Shown in pieces: positions 8,039-9,256 of a stretch of DNA of 9,256 nucleotides. The stretch is from an uncultured Roseburia sp. (lineage in GTDB: Bacteria > Bacillota > Clostridia > Lachnospirales > Lachnospiraceae). The DNA lies in NCBI GenBank assembly GCA_947564765.1, contig CANODN010000065.1, forward strand, positions 1 to 9,256, written 5' to 3'. The first letter of the stretch is position 1, and each line of letters begins with the position of its first letter. The notes under the pieces were generated by a model. That model had not been told where the DNA came from. It was given only the letters and a program-made list of their open reading frames with translations, and ran no database searches. The position numbers were made by a program, and so were the translations under genes.

Positions 8039-8046
8039 ATGAACTT

Positions 8047-9201
8047 ATGGAGGAAACATACAGACTTGGCAAACACGAATTTGCCACCCGGGAAGAATGG
8101 GAAGCCGCAAAAAGAGATTTGGAAAAAATAGAAACCATTGTGGATCATTTGGATATTGACGATCCTGAGATTGCAAAGGATATTTACCATTTTATCCGCG
8201 AAGGCAAGGTTGCATTTGAGAGTAAGCTGGGAACCATATTTTTCTGTGATATTTCAGACAGAGTGGCTCAGAATTTTGAGTATAAGCTGAAAAAAAGCAA
8301 AAAGATGCATCAGAAAAAGCAGCAGAAAGCAATCGAACAGCAAAAGGAAGAACAGCAGAAATTAAAAGAATCGCAGCAGTCTATGATGTTTAAGTTTTTG
8401 GGGATTGCCTGCGTGGCACTGTCGCTTGTTTGTATTCTTTTTTACGGAATCTCCGTATTCAGGGAACGCAGTGCGGCAAAGAAACTAGAGGAGGTGCAGC
8501 GGCAGAAAAATATTTCACAGGCGCTTGACTGGTATGCGGACAGAATCCGCGATGATACCAATGAGAGCCCCGGCAGCATACAGCAGGCCGGGCCGGCAGA
8601 AGTTGAGACGGAAACAATAAAACCGCCGGAGGTTCTGCCGGAATATACAACCATGCATAACCAATATCCGGAGCTTGCAGGGTGGATCTATATTGACGAC
8701 ACAATGGTAGATCTTCCGGTTATGCAGACGACAGATAATGCTTATTATCTCGACAAAAATATCGATGGCGCCGAAGACGTCAACGGAACGCTCTTTATGG
8801 ACTGCAGAAATGATTTTACCAAACCCGGTACGAATTTGATCATTTATGGACATAACATGAAAAGCGGAGCGATGTTTGGAGGATTAAAGCAGTATCTGGA
8901 TGAAGACTATCTCTCGGCACATGACAGAATACAATTTGATACAATTTATGAAAAACAGAATTATCGGATTGTTGCGGTGTGTCTGTCAGATGTGGGAAGC
9001 GAAGGAGCTTACCGGTATTATAATTATATTGAAGCACAAAGCGATGAGGACTTTGCAGCTTTTTTGGAAAATGTGCGAAATTGCGCTGTATATGACAGAA
9101 CACAGGATGTGATGAGAAGTGACAGTTTACTGACACTTTCTACTTGCAACAACTACGTGGAAGACGGAAGACTTTTTATCGTAGCAAAAAAAATACAATA
9201 G
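8047..9201 (+). CDS. Class B sortase with a long cytoplasmic coiled-coil N-terminal region
   Basis: A membrane-anchored cysteine transpeptidase of 384 residues that would cleave a sorting motif in a secreted protein and join it to the wall or to another protein. The catalytic domain spans about residues 200-384. It shows NQYPELAGWIYIDD-type start sequence, NGTLFMDCRND, YGHNMKSGAMFG with catalytic His269, TLSTC with nucleophile Cys367, and DGRLFIVAK with Arg375. The GHNMKSG-x-MF stretch is typical of class B. One membrane helix lies at about residues 114-138. Ahead of it are about 113 residues: a charged, probably helical part (1-80), then a Lys/Gln/Glu-rich coiled-coil-like stretch (81-112). 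By the positive-inside rule this region is cytoplasmic, and I do not recognise it. Typical class B sortases have their membrane anchor near the N-terminus and are roughly 220-260 residues long. The gene lies 11 bases after the giant gene, but that protein carries no recognisable sorting motif. Confidence 0.92.
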   Translation: MEETYRLGKHEFATREEWEAAKRDLEKIETIVDHLDIDDPEIAKDIYHFIREGKVAFESKLGTIFFCDISDRVAQNFEYKLKKSKKMHQKKQQKAIEQQKEEQQKLKESQQSMMFKFLGIACVALSLVCILFYGISVFRERSAAKKLEEVQRQKNISQALDWYADRIRDDTNESPGSIQQAGPAEVETETIKPPEVLPEYTTMHNQYPELAGWIYIDDTMVDLPVMQTTDNAYYLDKNIDGAEDVNGTLFMDCRNDFTKPGTNLIIYGHNMKSGAMFGGLKQYLDEDYLSAHDRIQFDTIYEKQNYRIVAVCLSDVGSEGAYRYYNYIEAQSDEDFAAFLENVRNCAVYDRTQDVMRSDSLLTLSTCNNYVEDGRLFIVAKKIQ

Positions 9202-9219
9202 CATGGAAGCTATGGAGTC

Positions 9220-9224
9220 AGGAG
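9220..9224 (+). promoter_or_regulatory. Ribosome binding site of the third gene
   Basis: AGGAG at 9220-9224 stands eight bases before the ATG at 9233. In-frame ATGs at 9203 and 9212 lie upstream of this site and have no comparable sequence before them, so 9233 is preferred. Confidence 0.6.
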
Positions 9225-9232
9225 TGAGAAGT

Positions 9233-9256
9233 ATGAAAAAAAATCTAGCAGTACGG
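9233..9256 (+). CDS. Start of a third operon gene, cut by the window end (probable exported protein)
   Basis: Only eight codons are visible, reading MKKNLAVR. A good Shine-Dalgarno sequence precedes them, and the gap after the sortase stop is 31 bases with no terminator, so the gene is probably cotranscribed. The Lys-rich beginning would suit the n-region of a signal peptide, which would fit a sortase substrate or another surface protein. Eight residues cannot establish this, and no function is assigned. Confidence 0.55.

Noticed and set aside
8039..8041. ATG at 8039 as the sortase start
   Set aside because: It is out of frame with the sortase and ends after about 30 codons; the ATG at 8047 has proper spacing from AAGGG.

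Overview
The window looks like part of an anaerobic Firmicute genome, most likely class Clostridia and plausibly Lachnospiraceae. This rests on the protein types: a very large secreted protein made of tandem YTG-type beta-sandwich repeats with C-terminal fibronectin type III (Fn3) domains, a class B sortase, purine-rich Shine-Dalgarno sites, and an AT-rich promoter region before moderately AT-rich coding sequence. No database search was possible, so the family-level placement is inference.

Layout, all on the + strand. Positions 1-298 are non-coding: an AT-rich stretch with one good -10 box (95-100), then a leader of about 190 nt with strong potential RNA structure (a long-range stem 123-129/220-226 enclosing a hairpin at 178-205). 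Positions 299-8035 encode a single giant protein of about 2,578 residues: signal peptide, acidic low-complexity segment, about 26 degenerate Ig-like repeats of about 88 residues (656-7498), and two Fn3 domains (7499-8032), the last extremely basic. Eleven bases later, 8047-9201 encodes a 384-residue class B sortase with an unusual cytoplasmic N-terminal region of about 113 residues. After 31 bases a third gene starts at 9233 and runs off the window after eight codons.

The short gaps and the lack of a terminator between genes suggest one operon from the promoter near 95-100. The theme is cell-surface assembly: a long stalk-like exported protein together with a transpeptidase that attaches proteins to the wall or to each other. 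The giant protein has no LPxTG or NPxTN-like sorting signal and no C-terminal membrane segment, so it does not look like a conventional substrate of the sortase beside it. The substrate may be the truncated downstream gene, and the basic Fn3 end may hold the giant protein to the wall non-covalently. The points most worth a second look are the structured leader, the extended sortase, the missing sorting signal, and an apparent two-type pattern among the repeats.
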